A stretch of 64,000 nt of DNA, from the NCBI GenBank assembly GCA_026119855.1, contig JAOWBW010000305.1, positions 682,001 to 746,000 of the forward strand, written 5' to 3'. The DNA comes from Campanula takesimana. Its lineage: Eukaryota; Streptophyta; Magnoliopsida; Asterales; Campanulaceae. Position numbers and translations under genes: made by a program. The stretch's first letter is position 1. The number at the start of each line of letters is the position of its first letter. Below the pieces are notes generated by a model. It saw nothing but the letters and a program-made list of their open reading frames with translations. It did not search any database and was not told the origin of the DNA. Below are positions 10,114 through 23,045 of the stretch, piece by piece.

Positions 10114-11467
10114 TGTTGCTCAAATAGATCCCTAGATCATAGAATTACTTAATCCCAATCATGTTTGCACTTAGGATCCCCCAATTTTATTAGAACCATT
10201 TTAGGTACCCTTAGGATTCTTTGTGACCAGCACAGGTGTATTTCAACTCTTCATTCAAGACAAACCAGCAAGAGGAAGCAAATCAGCAGATCAGTTAACA
10301 TTGTTGCCGATCAACTTGCCACACAAGTTGCCGATCAACTCCATTAACAACATGCCGATATAATAGACAGTCTGCACTGTCAGTCAGGTGACATCATTTC
10401 ATTAAAGTCAACCTTGCTGATTGTCTCTGTACTGTCTTATCAGAAAGTGGTTTACCTGCTCTGTCATGATTATGCGCCGTCTGACACATAGCTACTTTTA
10501 GCTATACTTTGTCTCTACTTGCTTTTTGCAGGTAACCGGTTGAGACAAAAGGGTTTTACCCATCAGACTTTTTAGGCATGCGTATCCTCGCCATTAATGC
10601 CAAGGATACTGCATTAAATGCTCCTCACCTACCCAGCTGGAAATTCAAATATTATCCTTCTTCAACAAGCTAAGACATTAACTCCTCCTATAAATAGAGG
10701 ACTCAGTGCATTGAAGAAGGTTGGTGATTTTAGTGCATTGAAGAGAGTTGGTTGTTTGCAGCATTCATTGAAGCTCAAACATTCCGTGTCCAGATAATCA
10801 TTAGATCATTTAATAGGACATAAACTTGTGCACAAACTCAACAACATTGTTAGTATTCCCGAACTAGATCATTTTAAGGAATACGTTGTTTGAGTCTTTC
10901 ACACACCCACCTGAGTGAGATAAGTTCTTTTGAACTTGCCGCTCAAATACACTTGGTCAGAAATTTGTTTTACGATTCATTAACTATCTCTAGAATTTAG
11001 TCTTTGTATCCGGCAAAGCCGTGCTTGTAATAGACTAGGGATATTTAATAGTGCTCTTAACCCAAATCCAAGTTCTGACCAAACTTGGTAGAGGACGTAG
11101 AAGTATTTACACTGTGAACCTCTCCAAATCTCTGTGTCTTCTGTTACTTACTGTCCTTGCCAGTTTGAACTCTATCACCGGCAAATCATTATTGTTCTTG
11201 CTGATTCATCATTATTTCCTTTGACCAATCTCTTGAAACTGCATTGAACTTTTGGAAACAACTTTATGTTTAAACTAAGCTCTGAAAATCTTTAATACAC
11301 TGATTTTGTGTGAGTTAAAACTAAGTCATATTTTACCCGCTGCGCTTACTGATAATAGTTTGCAAACTGTTAAGTGACTTTGCATTTAAAAGTGTTTCTC
11401 CCAAAAAGTTTTAAAATAGGCTATTCACCCCCCCTCTAGCCTATTTTCCTACCAATTGGGCCTAACA
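10114..11467 (+). repeat. 5' LTR of Sirevirus B (1354 bp)
   Basis: Begins TGTTGCTCAA and ends GGGCCTAACA. U3 holds two copies of the partly palindromic AGTTGCCGATCAACT-type unit plus a TGCCGAT (10312-10356). TATA box CTATAAATAG lies near 10689-10698. Confidence 0.92.
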
Positions 11468-11469
11468 AT

Positions 11470-11481
11470 TGGTATCAGAGC
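11470..11481 (+). other. Primer-binding site (initiator tRNA-Met type)
   Basis: TGGTATCAGAGC lies three bases after the 5' LTR and is complementary to the 3' end of plant initiator tRNA-Met, the standard minus-strand primer of copia elements. Confidence 0.9.
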
Positions 11482-11532
11482 TTGGAATTTTGAAAGAAAT
11501 TTCCAAGCTTTGCAGCTTGTATTGCCGATACC

Positions 11533-14077
11533 ATGGCAGGAAAAATCATGCAGTCGTTCAACATCACTACCATTCCGTTGTTGAACGTCAATGAGTTTGG
11601 TGTCTGGAAATCTCGTATGATAAAGTATATGAACTCAATCGATGACCGGTTAATGCAAGTAATAGAAGGTGGTCCAATCATTCCTCTAAAGGTCTCAACC
11701 ACCTACCGACCAATTCCTTCCACTCCTCTGACTGCTCATGCTGATCAAGACACTGAACAAGAAATGCATGTTCAAGTTGATGAAACCTTGATTGAAAAAC
11801 CTAGAGAAGAATGGACTGAAGAAGACAAACTTTCAGTTTCTCTAGATGGAAAGGCGTGCCACATTATCTCATGTGGATTGGACGACAAGAAATATAAACT
11901 GATTGACTTGTGCTCCACGGCTCAACAATGCTGGAACAAACTCCTTGCATACTTTGAAGGAGATGAGCAGGTGAAAGACAACAGACTCTACGACTGCATT
12001 GCTGAGTTTGAATCTTTCAAGAAACTAGATGGTGAATCTCTCAGAAGTTCCTACGACAGATTCTGCGAGGTAAGTAATTTATGTGCTTCATTAGGTAAAG
12101 TGTATACTATGAAAGATCTTAATATTCGTTTTCTAAGTTCTTTAGGAAATGAGTATCATACTAAGGTCACTGCTGTTAGAGAAGTTAGAGACTTAAACAA
12201 GACCTCTATTCAGAATCTTGTGTCTAGTCTGTTCTTGTATGAGAGAGAACTGCAAAACTTAACGTTCTCGATAAAAATTTCAAAAACTTGTCTCTATCAG
12301 CTCAATCTCAGGTATCCTTTCCTTCAACCAAATTCCCTCCTATAGATCCCCATCAAACACCCTGCTGTTCAAAAACCTCAGAAACACCTTCAGAACAAAC
12401 AATGGAAGAAGACGAATTTGCCGCCTTCGCCAGAAACTACAAGAGGTTCAAAGACTTCAAAAGGATGCAAAAAGGAAGTCACCAGCAATAAAAATCTTTT
12501 ACACCACCATTTCAAAAATCAGCAAGCTACAACAAACCAAATACCAGTGCTACCGATGGCAAAAACAGCATAGGTGATCTTGTCTGCTTCAACTGCAGAA
12601 AACCTGGTCACTTTGCTCAAAATGTCCTCAGCCAAAGTATGAATACGTGAGGAAATCAGTAAACAAGAGATATCCAAAGTCTCGAAGTTATGTTGCCGAT
12701 AATAGCACAGAAAAAGCCTTGCCGGTCTGGTGTGAAACCGATTCAGACAAAGATGCCGATGAAGAAGCAGATGCCGATGTAAGTTTCATTGCATTAGATT
12801 CAGATGATTCCGATCTTTCATCCTTGCCGACTCCAATCTACCGAGATCCCTCGCCGCCAAAGACTCCAGTCAAAGAAATACCAACTGGAAGATCTCAACC
12901 ATACTTCAAGGAAGTAAGCATCAAAGCAGGAAACCCAATAGGATACAAGGTTCATCAAGTGGGAACTTCACTCTATGGACAGTGTAACTCTTCTCACTTC
13001 AATGCTTCTAAAACAAAACCCTTGCCGATGACAAGAAAATTCTCATTCACCGAACATCCCAATATTGCCAAAAGCCTTTCGAAACCCATCTCTTCCCTAC
13101 CTGACTTCTCACCTGAACCCATTCTCTCTACTCCCAAAGATTCAGCCGACCCTCTTCCTGAATTATCTAAGGCTGAGATGGTAGAGACAATGGATGAACT
13201 TTTTATTGATTATGGGAAGCTGAGTAGCGTTCATAAAGTGATGGCTGTTGATTTCAAAAGAATTTCTAACGAGAATAGGTCCCTTATGTCTGAACTCTCA
13301 GTACTCAAAGGACACGAGCTTGAGTATATTTCTCTAAAGAAAGAAAACCTGGATCTCAAATGCCAAGTAGCAGTATTGATAGCTCAGATCGAAGATCTTG
13401 TGAAAAGAAACAATCATCTCTCAAGGATTGTTGATTCTTACACAAAATCTAGAGTTGCTGTTGAAACAATCCTACAGACCCAAATGTCATATAAGGACCA
13501 ATCTGGGTTAGGATTTGATTCCAGCAGCAGTAGCTCTACTGAAACTTGTGCGACCGAGAAAAAGGATGAGAAAGTTGAATGTAGTCCTGTTAACTCAGTG
13601 CATAAGGATGCTAAGCCAATATACAGTGCTGTGGCAATGAATTATCCTAAGAACCAGAACAAAAGGAATGATAAGCACAAACAAAGATATGTTAAGGTTG
13701 CTGATACTGAGTCTGCCGATAACGGTATTCTTGGTGAATACATCAGCAGAGCAAGTGCTGCCAATCTAACCTCCTCTGCTGCCGATGGACAAGTACCTAG
13801 AAAGGTAACTGCCAAAGGTAAACAGAATGGAAAGAAAGGCAACACTAGTACCTTTAAACCTACTAAGTTTGTGCCTGCTCAATTCCCTAGTTCTGCCGAT
13901 GCACTGACTAAACAGAATGATGTTCTACCGACTCCACAGCCTATCCGTCAAGTGAGATGTTCTAATTGTTTTGATTATGGTCACAGGGCTCATGAATGCC
14001 TCTTGAAGCACCTATCTGGACCCACTGAGGTTACATCCTCTAGTGGTGGCCAGATGTGGTTGCCAAATAGGAACTAA
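11533..14077 (+). pseudogene. Sirevirus B gag
   Basis: Encodes the capsid-nucleocapsid protein. The start is ATG 11533 (MAGKIMQSFN), shortly after the PBS. The copia-type capsid region (FGVWKSRMIKYM ... CWNKLLAYFEGDE ... RSSYDRFCEVSNLC) covers about residues 15-250. Two CCHC zinc knuckles follow: the first around 12583-12625 (CFNCRKPGHF, final cysteine lost to a frame break), the second intact near 13966-14007 (CSNCFDYGHRAHEC). A long acidic/serine-rich region with a predicted coiled coil lies between. Lesions: frame break near 12260, in-frame TAA at 12489, frame break near 12619. Ala-Asp pairs arise where TTGCCGAT is read in one frame; the same motif gives LPM or LPT in others. Gag length is typical of Sireviruses, which have an extended gag C-terminus. 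Confidence 0.85.
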
Positions 14078-14106
14078 CCCTCGGACCCAAGAATAAGGGG
14101 GACCAT

Positions 14107-16127
14107 AAGCATACCGTTTTATTTCAGGAATGCTTCATGGCCTCAACTGGTGCAAGCAAAGATTTATGGATTCTAGATAGTGGCTGTTCAAGACACATGA
14201 CAGGATTTGCAGATCTACTTGCCGATATCTCAGAAGCATCAGGTCCCCCAGTGGTTTTCGGTGATAATGCCAAAGGAAAAATCATCGGTATTGGTACCAT
14301 CAAGAGAGGTGCAGTCACTGTACAGAAGGTCTCTCTAGTGGATGGTTTGAAACACAACCTTCTATCAATATCCCAATTATGTGATAAAAGAATGCAATGT
14401 GTATTTACTACTTCCAGTTGCTATGTGAAAGACATTGCTTCCAATGAAACTCTTCTCACTGCCAAACGTAAAGGTAACATTTATGCAGTAGATTTAAGTA
14501 CTATTACTGGTGTTACTAATGTTTGTTTTGTAGCTAAGAACATCAGTGAGAACTCATGGCTATGGCACAAGAGACTCAGTCACTTGAACTTCAATTATCT
14601 ATCCAAGCTTGCCGATTCAAATTTGGTAACCGGTCTGCCTCAAGTGTCTGCTGATCATGCAAAGAAATGCAAGGCCTGCCAGCTTGGAAAACAACATAAG
14701 TCATCTTTCCGAAGCAAGCCCTGCATGTCAACTTCTAGGTGCCTCCAATTGCTACATATAGATCTATTTGGCCCCACAACCACTGCAAGTATTGGGGGAA
14801 GTAGATACACTTTGGTTGTAGTAGATGATTTCTCTAGATATACTTGGGTAGAAACCTTCAGTCACAAAGATGACACCTATGCAGTTGCTACCAAGTTATT
14901 CAGACTACTACAAACTCAGAAAGAAAGCGATATCATCAGTATGAGATCAGACAACGGCACTGAATTCAAGAACAATGGATTACTCAGTACTGTGATGATC
15001 ATGGCATAGACCACAACTTCTCAGCTGCCTATACACCACAACAAAATGGTGTCGTTGAGAGAAAGAACAGAACTCTCATTAAAGCTGGTAAGACCATGAT
15101 TGCTGAAGCCAGGCTGCCGAAATACTTTTGGGCTGAAGCCATCAATACCGCCTGCTTCACTCAGAACAGATCTCTTATCAACAAATTCCATAACAAGACT
15201 CCTTATGAACTCTGGAGAGGCAGAATTCCCAACATTGGATTCTTCAAAATATTCGGCTGCAAGTGTTACGTGCTTTACAACGGTAAAGAGCACAGAGGTA
15301 AATTTGATGAGAAAGCTGATGAAGGAATCTTTGTTGGATACGCTAAACACAGTAAGGCCTTTCGAGTTTTCAATAAGAAACTTTTGAAAATTGTTGAATC
15401 TGTTCATGTAACCTTTGATGAATTTGATTTGCTAGAGTCTGATAAGGCTCCAAATAGTACTAATGAATCTAGTGCTCATGAGACAGGTGAATACAGCAAT
15501 ACTAACCATGCAGGACAAGTTCCAGCTGCTGATCCAGTTATATCAGTAGAAGAATCAACCGAAGCTCAATACTTCCCTTCATCGGCAGAACCACAATCTG
15601 CTGATGAATTTCACAATCCATTTGCCGATGAAAATTCTACTGATCATTCTGAAAACAGACCTAGCCCTCAACCAATTTCTGTTATAAGGCCCTTCCCAAC
15701 AAGCTCTCAATATAATCTAACTCTCACCCAAAACTCTAATTCTCCTACTCCACCTGCTGATCTTGACCCTCCTCTCGAATCTTTACAACAAGATACAGTC
15801 AGATAAGATGTGCCAAGGGAGGTTAGAACAGTTCGTGATCATCCGTTAGAAAATGTGATTGGTGATGTCTTTGGACCAAGATTGACAAGAAACCTTAGTA
15901 GAGCATTCGCCGAGAGTCTCTTCTCATCTGCTATGGTTTCCAATATAGAACCAAAGAAGACTGAAGAAGCTCTTGCTGATCCTGGCTGGGTGGAAGCTAT
16001 GCAGGAGGAGCTAAATCAGTTTGAAAGATGCAATGTGTGGGAACTAGTGCCAAGACCATCATCTCAACAAGTTATTGGTACAAAATGGGTCTATAGGAAT
16101 AAACTGGATGAAGCAGGGAGATCATAA
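14107..16127 (+). pseudogene. Sirevirus B pol, protease-integrase-linker part
   Basis: Aspartic protease motif DSGCSRHMTG at about 14176-14205, then the pre-integrase zinc region (WHKRLSHLNF ... CKACQLGKQHKSSF, 14560-14700). The integrase core follows, with first Asp in LLHIDLFGP (14750-14775), second Asp in RSDNGTEF (14944-14967) and PQQNGVVERKNRT (about 15038-15075) supplying the Glu. The variable linker (15420-15800) is full of Ala-Asp and Ser-Ala-Asp pairs. Lesions: frame break near 14980, in-frame TAA at 15804-15806, frame break near 16120. Gag and pol are in different frames here, so any read-through link between them is also lost. Domain order INT before RT identifies Ty1/copia. Confidence 0.88.
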
Positions 16128-17482
16128 GGAACAAAGCAAGGTTAGTTGCTAAAGGATACCGACAAGAAGAAGGGATTTACTACGATGAGACATTTGCTCC
16201 TGTTGCAAGATTGGAAGCTATAAGACTTTTCCTAGCCTATGCCGCCTTCAAAGAATTCAAACTGTATCAAATAGACGTGAAAAGTGCCTTCCTGAATGGA
16301 GAACTCCAAGAACTAGTTTATGTTGAACAACCACCAGGTTTTGAGGACTCCAAGAAGCCTGATCATGTCTACCGATTGAAGAAAGCTCTCTACGGCTTAA
16401 AGCAAGCTCCAAGGGCATGGTATGAAACCCTTTCTAAGTTTTTACTTAGCGATGGCTTAGGCTTCACTCGAGGTAAAATCGATACTACTTTATTTTTTGC
16501 CAAGCATAAGGGTCATTCATTGTTTGTTCAAATATATGTCGATGATATTATTTTTGGTTCTACTAATGAATCACTTTGCAAGAGATTTGAGAAGCTAATG
16601 CAGAGCAAGTTCGAGATGAGCATGATGGGTGAACTAACATATTTCCTTGGACTTCAAGTCAAGCAATCCAATGAGGGAATATTCATCAGTCAAGCCAAGT
16701 ACGCAAAAGAATTAATCAAGAAGTTTGGCTTTGAAAATGCTCACTCTCAAAGCACACCTATGGGCACTAACATTCACTTAGATAAGGATGAGTCTGGTAA
16801 GAAAGTATATATGACTGTCTACCGAGGTATGATAGGATCACTCCTCTATCTTACTACCAGTAGACCAGATATTATGTTTGCTGTTTGCGTTTGTGCCAGG
16901 TTTCAAGCTGACCCTAGGGAATCTCATCTGCAAGCTGTTAAACGTATCATTAAATATCTTTGTGGCACTTCTAACCTTGGATTATGGTATGCTAGAGATT
17001 CATCCTTTAATCTAATAGGTTATTCAGATGCAGACTTTGCAGCTTGCAGGGTAACAAGAAAGAGTACTAGTGGAACTTACCAATTCCTTGGTGATAGACT
17101 GGTGTCTTGGTCCTGTAAGAAACAAGCATCAATTTCCACTTCTACTACTGAAGCTGAGTACATAGCTGCCGGCAGTTGCTGTTCACAGATCCTTTGGATG
17201 AAGCAGCAGCTTGTTGACTTTGAAGTTCCATCTCAAATTTGTCCCATCTATTGTGACAATCAATCTGCTATCTCAGTTTCAAAAAACCCGGTCATGCATT
17301 CCAAAACCAAGCACATAGACATCAAGTATCACTTTCTGAAGGAACATGTTGAAAAGGGAAACGTGGTGCTGCTCAAAGTTCATACCGATTACCAAAGAGC
17401 AGACATACTGACAAAGCCCTTAGACCAGAAAAGATTTGAATTCCTAAGAGGTGAACTAGGTATGATTGATTTCAATGGTTAA
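16128..17482 (+). pseudogene. Sirevirus B pol, reverse transcriptase and RNase H part
   Basis: The longest uninterrupted piece of pol. RT begins with the copia signature KLYQIDVKSAFLNGEL (16258-16305), continues through YGLKQAPRAWYE and holds the catalytic YVDDIIFGS near 16535-16561. RNase H shows YSDADFAACRVTRKSTSG, STTEAEYIAAGSC and HSKTKHIDIKYHF (17296-17335). The frame ends normally with TAA at 17480-17482. Together with the missing upstream part the length matches copia pol. The frame is broken at its junction with the linker, so the element cannot make a full polyprotein. Confidence 0.9.
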
Positions 17483-17504
17483 AACTGTGCTAACTCTGCC
17501 TATT

Positions 17505-17700
17505 GTGCTAGCTTTGCCGATCACATCAGCAAGTATGAAAATCTTGCCGGCCAAATTATTTTGCCGATCTCATCAGCAATTGTGAAAATCGTGTCGGCCA
17601 AATGATATTGCCGACAAAATATTGCTAACAACATCATGCCGATCATCATATCTTGCCGACTAAATTATCTTGCCGGTTCAAACTATCTTGCCGATATTTA
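17505..17700 (+). promoter_or_regulatory. TTGCCGAT motif array after pol (Sirevirus B)
   Basis: Nine occurrences of TTGCCGAT, TTGCCGGC, TTGCCGAC or close variants fall in about 190 bp of non-coding DNA directly after the pol stop, spaced about 15-30 bp apart. The sequence between them is unrelated, so this is not a simple tandem repeat. The same core occurs in U3 and in coding linkers. A regulatory or protein-binding role is inferred from arrangement only. Confidence 0.6.
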
Positions 17701-18044
17701 AAAAGTATCAAATCAGCGTGTCTCTGCAAAAAGATAAAGATTCCTGACACATGACGTTAGCAATCAAATCAAAGGTACATCGGTCACACCAACTCCCTGA
17801 CACGTGTGTGTACCTCTCTTATCCAAAATCGTGTCAAGATGTATTCCATTTAATGCGATACATCAGCAAGGTAACAGGTCATGATCACTTTTTAATTTTG
17901 ACTAATTTACCCTTTCTCTCTCTTTCTTTTAACTGTTCATTTCTCACCGGTTTGTGTGTGCATTAAATTTTACGTGCGCACGTTTACCGAGGTTATAGGT
18001 ACAGTTACTTCTCATTATTCTTACCTCCTCATATTCTCTCTCTC

Positions 18045-18278
18045 CCCCATAACATATATAACGCCGTTTCAAAATTCCTTTAAGCTTTCTTCGCCATTTT
18101 TCTTCTCTACTCTATCTCTCTCACTCATCTAACCAGTTTATTGAGTCATCGTTTTATTTTCTTATATCTTCTTAATCTGGTAAGTGTTAATGTTTAAACT
18201 TTGCTCATTTCTAATCATTCTTGGTTTGATTTGTCTTTGTTTCTAACATTGTGAGTTGTTTGAGTAATCTTGCAGAAA
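18045..18278 (+). promoter_or_regulatory. Putative internal promoter and 5' UTR intron of ORF3 (Sirevirus B)
   Basis: A TATA-like sequence (CATATATAACG, about 18053-18063) is followed by a CT-rich leader. A well-formed intron follows: donor CTG|GTAAGTG at 18180 and acceptor TCTTGCAG| at 18275, 96 nt long. The ORF3 ATG (18279) lies three bases after the acceptor. Sirevirus A shows the same arrangement on the minus strand (TATA-like sequence near 27782-27790, intron from 27525). Promoter activity is inferred. Confidence 0.55.
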
Positions 18279-21200
18279 ATGTCCGGCGAAAAAGATATCT
18301 ACGGAGGCTATGTTGACTCCGACTACTTCAACGATGAAGACGACGGGGTTTTCTTGAAGAATCTTCTTATTGGGTCCCTGCTCGACTCATTCATCACTCT
18401 ATCTGGAGTTGATTCAGTGTTCTTGGATCTTGTCAAAGAATTCTTCTCCAACTCCTCTGTTGTCCGCTCTCGTGCTGACTCTTCAGTCATCGTCTCCGTC
18501 AACTCCTCTGTTTTGGGCGTATAAATCTCTCTTACTCCCTCTTCTATTTCTGAGGTTTTTCCCTCTCTCGGGAATGAAGGGTTGAGTGCTTTAGTTGATG
18601 ATAAGGAATTGGATAGGGCATGGTTTATCATGAGAGGAGCTGGTCCAAGACTCAGTGGCACCAGTCATCTGAAGATTCATTATCCTCGCCGATACTATGC
18701 TTTGGATGAGATAGTTGATAGATGTCTTATTTGCCGATTTGGATCTCATAGCAATGTCACTGACGTTCAGTTTGAAGCTATGGCCGCCATTGTTCTGCAG
18801 ATTGAGTTCAACTGGTGTGCCTACATATTCAGGATCATTGCCACTACTGCTGATAAATGGTCTTCTGATAGGCTGAAGAACAAACCCAATCCTGGGAAAG
18901 GTTGCCATTATCTATTAATCAACATGATCTTAAGGAGAAATATAAACATAGTAGCTGCAGATCCTTTTCCATCCAGCATTGCCTTCAGCAAGCTAAAATC
19001 CTTTGATGCTAAAGATTGGAAGAGAATTGAAAAGAAGGCCTCTAGTGTTGTTTCACCTGCACCAGCACCTGCTGACGCTCCAAAGAAGAAAAGAGCTAAG
19101 AAAATTCCCTTAGTTGCTTCTCAATCTGCAGTCTTTACTCCTGCTCCTTCAAAAGACAGAATTCTTGCTGATTCTACTCCTGGTGCTCCAAAGAAAAGGA
19201 AATTGGTGAAGGTTGCTGATAAAGTGGTGTCAAAGAAGGTAAAGGTTGCCGACGAACCAGACTTGCCGATGAAGAAGTCTACTCAAGTTGCTGATAAGAT
19301 GGCCTCGCCGATGAAGAAGCAAAAGCTTGTTGCCGACGAAGTTCCTTCTGCTCCTATTGATTCTGCTGATCCTAGAGCAAAGTTGATTAGATTTGCTCCT
19401 TCTCATCTTGCCGGTGCTTCTCTTACTGCCGATCCTATTGTCAAAGTTGAAGTTCCTTCTAAAGAATTCACTGATGACTTTGCTGATGGCAAAAGTATTG
19501 AAGATGTTATTGAAAAGCTCAAGTCTCAGACTTCAAGGAAATGTGCTCCAATCAGGAATCCCACCTTCCACACCTTTTACAGGAACCCTTGGTCCTTCAC
19601 CAACAAGGTCTTGAACAAGAAATGGGTCTTTCCGATTGATCATCTGCCTCCTTTCATTCGTCGTCTTCTTCAGTTTCATGAAGAAATGAAGGATACTGTG
19701 CCATCTGGGAAAACTTCTGATTATGTTGACTACCGGAGTTTGAACATTCGCACTGATATGTTGAATGAGAAGTTCTTCCCTCTCTCTAAGTTCAAGCAGT
19801 TGAAAGAAGCTGAACTGAAGCTCAATTTTGGTCGCTATTTTGACTTTCTACCACTACACTGGAACCAAGTCTATCTTTTTCAAGATCGAATTAGACAAGA
19901 CTTGATGGTTCAAGATGTGTGGATCATTTATGCCAGAACTTTCAATCAGCTCTCCCAATTCACAGAATTTGATCCTTATCAGATTGGCAGAATGGATAAT
20001 GATGAAGACTTGCTGACATACAATGATGATGAGGCTCCTGCTGTTAGTCCTCTCAATGCTCATTTCCATAGATCAGTAAATAAGGCCACTATGGACTTGA
20101 TTGAAAAGTCTAATGAATTTCTGCTAAAGCAAGATGCCGATCGCCATGCTGCTGAAGATCTTGCCGATCAAGTTGCTCATGCTCCTTCGCCCAGCAGCAG
20201 CAAGACCGAGACAGATGCCGATGTTCACTCTGCCAACGATGTAGATGCTGCTGATAAAGATTTTTTTGCCGATGGATATGATGATGCTGATGAAGATAGT
20301 GATTCTACTGATAGTGATGCTGATGATGATGCTGCTGATTTATTTGGAGACTTGGTTTGTGCTCACAAAGTTGCTGCTGACTCTCCTTCCACTTCACTTA
20401 CAACAGACAGTGACAAGATGCCAATCAGAACTGTCATGACTAAAGCTCCCTCTGCTGAAGTTTTTGCAGAGTCTGTATTGAAGGATGATAGTAGTATTGA
20501 AGGAAGTCATGCTGATGAACCTTTTAAGGAGATTGTGGAATTTCAAGTTGAGACAACTACAGACACTCAACCTCTGTTGGATATATCTACCAACCTGCCT
20601 GCCCCAGTTGAGACAACTATGGACACTCAACAGATGGATGTATCTGTTTCAGGAGGAGTATTTACTGATAAAGGAACTGATGAGAAAACTGCCGACACTC
20701 ATCTTGCTGAGCAAACTACGGACACTTAGTTAGTGACAGTTACTCCTGAAATACAGATTGTCCCACCTACTGGTATTAAGGAGGTTGTGGAATTGGGAGG
20801 AGGTACTGAAGGAAGTACTCCTAATTTGGATGCTGACATTGCTGCTAGCCTGCAATTTGAAGAAATTCTTCTACAACCTTTATTCAGCTTGCCGACTGTT
20901 GTTACACCCCTTCTGCCTGCTCCTGCTGCTGGTCCTGCCGATGGAAATCATGTTGATGAGGCTGATCCTGCTGACTACATGGAGGTTGGAGAACAAGCTT
21001 TTGTTGATCCTGATGCTGTTGATACTTCTCTACCTCCCAGCTATGATTACTTTCAGAATGGGAAGGATATGATGTGCTCAAATTGGTACACCACCAATGC
21101 CTCTATCCCTTCTAACAGCTTTGGACAACCTCTCTTCACTGTTCATCCAAGGCTTTCTTTCAAGTATACTCTGGGAAGGTGTCCACTTCCCTTCGGCAAG

Positions 21201-22718
21201 GAACATCCTCACTATTCAAAGCATAAATTCTCTTCTGGCGCTTCAACCAGTGATAGACCTATCTTCCTTCCTTGGATTAAGGATGAGCTTGTTCGTACAA
21301 AGGGAAAGACTCCCAGGATTTCTAGTCTGAAGCATAAAATTGTCTATGAACCTCGATGTCTACTACCTGGTAAACTGAGGATAGGTGGTAAGGTCGTTCC
21401 CCCTGGTCTATCTCCAAAAGAAGTTTGCATCACTTTAAATGGTTGGATGAGGAGATGCTCTATGATCAACGATGAGCTTCAAAAAATTCTGGAGTATCGG
21501 CATATCAACGCTCGTGGCCTTGTGCACTTAGTCAAATCTGCTGCACTTGCCATTACTCTGCCGATGTTTCTTCCTCGTCAGCGTGCCGATCACATGTTTT
21601 ACACATCTAGGCTGATGAATGCCAGATTGGTAATCATGATATTGAAAGGCATTGCTTGTATGGTGTTTCAGCTTGCTTTGCTGCTCTCTATGGAAGACAA
21701 CGGCATATTTAATCTTTCAGGGGATAGAGACATTATTGTCCATCCAAACTTTCCTCTGGAGATTGTTTATTCAAGACCTGCCGATGAAATTGTCTCCACA
21801 TTCATTCCTGTTGATGTTCTTTCTGCTACTGAGATTATTGCCGCTCCTGCTGATGATGCCGATCTTATTTCTGCTGATGATGGTTGTGCTGATGCCTTAG
21901 ATCTTGCTGATGATGAAGAACCTGTGCTTCAAAGAATTCTATCTTTGCCTCCACCTCCAGTTCCAGTTCCACTTCCTTATTCTCCTCTGCCAATTGTTAT
22001 TTCTGACGATGATACGCAGATTGTTGCCGATGAGGTACAGATCGAGGATGCTGACCTGGAAAATGAGGAATTTGTCCCTTCTCTGGTTCTCAGAAATCCA
22101 AATTCCTTTGCTGCACCGATCTATGTTGATAAACCCATTATCTTCAACAGCCTCTATGATTTTCATTGCTATGAAGAAGGAGATGATTTTAATCAGAATG
22201 CGCCTCCTACTCGTGGTGATTTGGTTGACTTCTCCCACTCCATTGCGGACCTGTTCAAACAATCCAAAAAGGAGCTCTCCAAGCAGATTCATAAGTCCAA
22301 TCAGGAGGAGGATGTTATCAGAATCAGGACATCTGTTTACATTGATATGAAAAATCTGCTGCAAGATAGAACTGAACGCGTATTTAATCTGTCAGAGATA
22401 AATGGTTCTCTTGTCACTCAACAGAATATTCTACTTGCCGAGCACAATGATACCCGCAGCAAACTTGAAGCCTCAAATATGAATCTTGCTGATATTCAGA
22501 ATGAACTTCTTCAAGCGAAGTTAAAGATTGCTGAACTCGAGGCGAACAACAAGATGTTATATGATAGATTAGAGAGTGCTTAGAGAAGGCAGAGCATGGC
22601 AAAAAGGAAAGCTGAAAAGAAAGAAGAAAGAGCAAAGAAGAAAGCAAGAAAGTCTGAATCTACAAAGGACTCGACTCCAGCAGATCCCAAGACTTCTGAT
22701 CCACCTGCTGATTCTTGA
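18279..22718 (+). pseudogene. Sirevirus B ORF3 (env-position protein, 1479 codons with three stops)
   Basis: A single frame runs from ATG 18279 to TGA 22716-22718, broken only by TAA 18522, TAG 20727 and TAG 22581. It occupies the place called env-like in Sireviruses, but no signal peptide is visible. Features in order: acidic N-terminus; a folded-looking domain (about residues 100-250); lysine-rich clusters including KKKRAKK and PKKRKLVK (about 265-345); a second globular region; a very acidic Asp/Ala tract (about 600-700); another globular region with one hydrophobic stretch (ILKGIACMVFQLALLLSM, about 1120-1140); a coiled coil and a strongly basic tail (KRKAEKKEERAKKKARK). The SV40-like basic clusters favour a nuclear role over an envelope; the hydrophobic stretch keeps a membrane role possible. 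It is much longer than a usual Sirevirus env-like ORF. Function unknown. Confidence 0.7.
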
Positions 22719-23033
22719 GTCGACATAGCCAATGATGTAGGTATCTTATGAAGACCTTCATAGACAAATCTCTTTGCTTAATGATATTTTGTTTGTGCTA
22801 ATATGTTTTTCTTATATATATGTTATCTGCATTATTCTGTGCTAATCCTCTTTGCAGATTAACATTCTGCCGATTCATTGAACCGGCTTCACCATTTATT
22901 TTGGTGAATCCACCTTTTGCTTTAGTCATCTAGTGTGACTTACCTTAGGAAATGATTTTACCTAGATATCCATAGAAAACATTCCCTAAGTTAAGAGATG
23001 TCCTTAGTATCAAGGGTGATTGGACTTAAGTAA
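22719..23033 (+). other. Sirevirus B 3' untranslated region
   Basis: Non-coding DNA between the ORF3 terminal TGA and the polypurine tract. It includes one TGCCGATTC and one AACCGGC copy of the element motif (about 22868-22886). No further ORF. Confidence 0.6.
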
Positions 23034-23045
23034 TTAGGAGGAGAT
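23034..23045 (+). other. Polypurine tract of Sirevirus B
   Basis: TTAGGAGGAGAT ends directly at the 3' LTR, as expected for the plus-strand primer. Confidence 0.8.
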
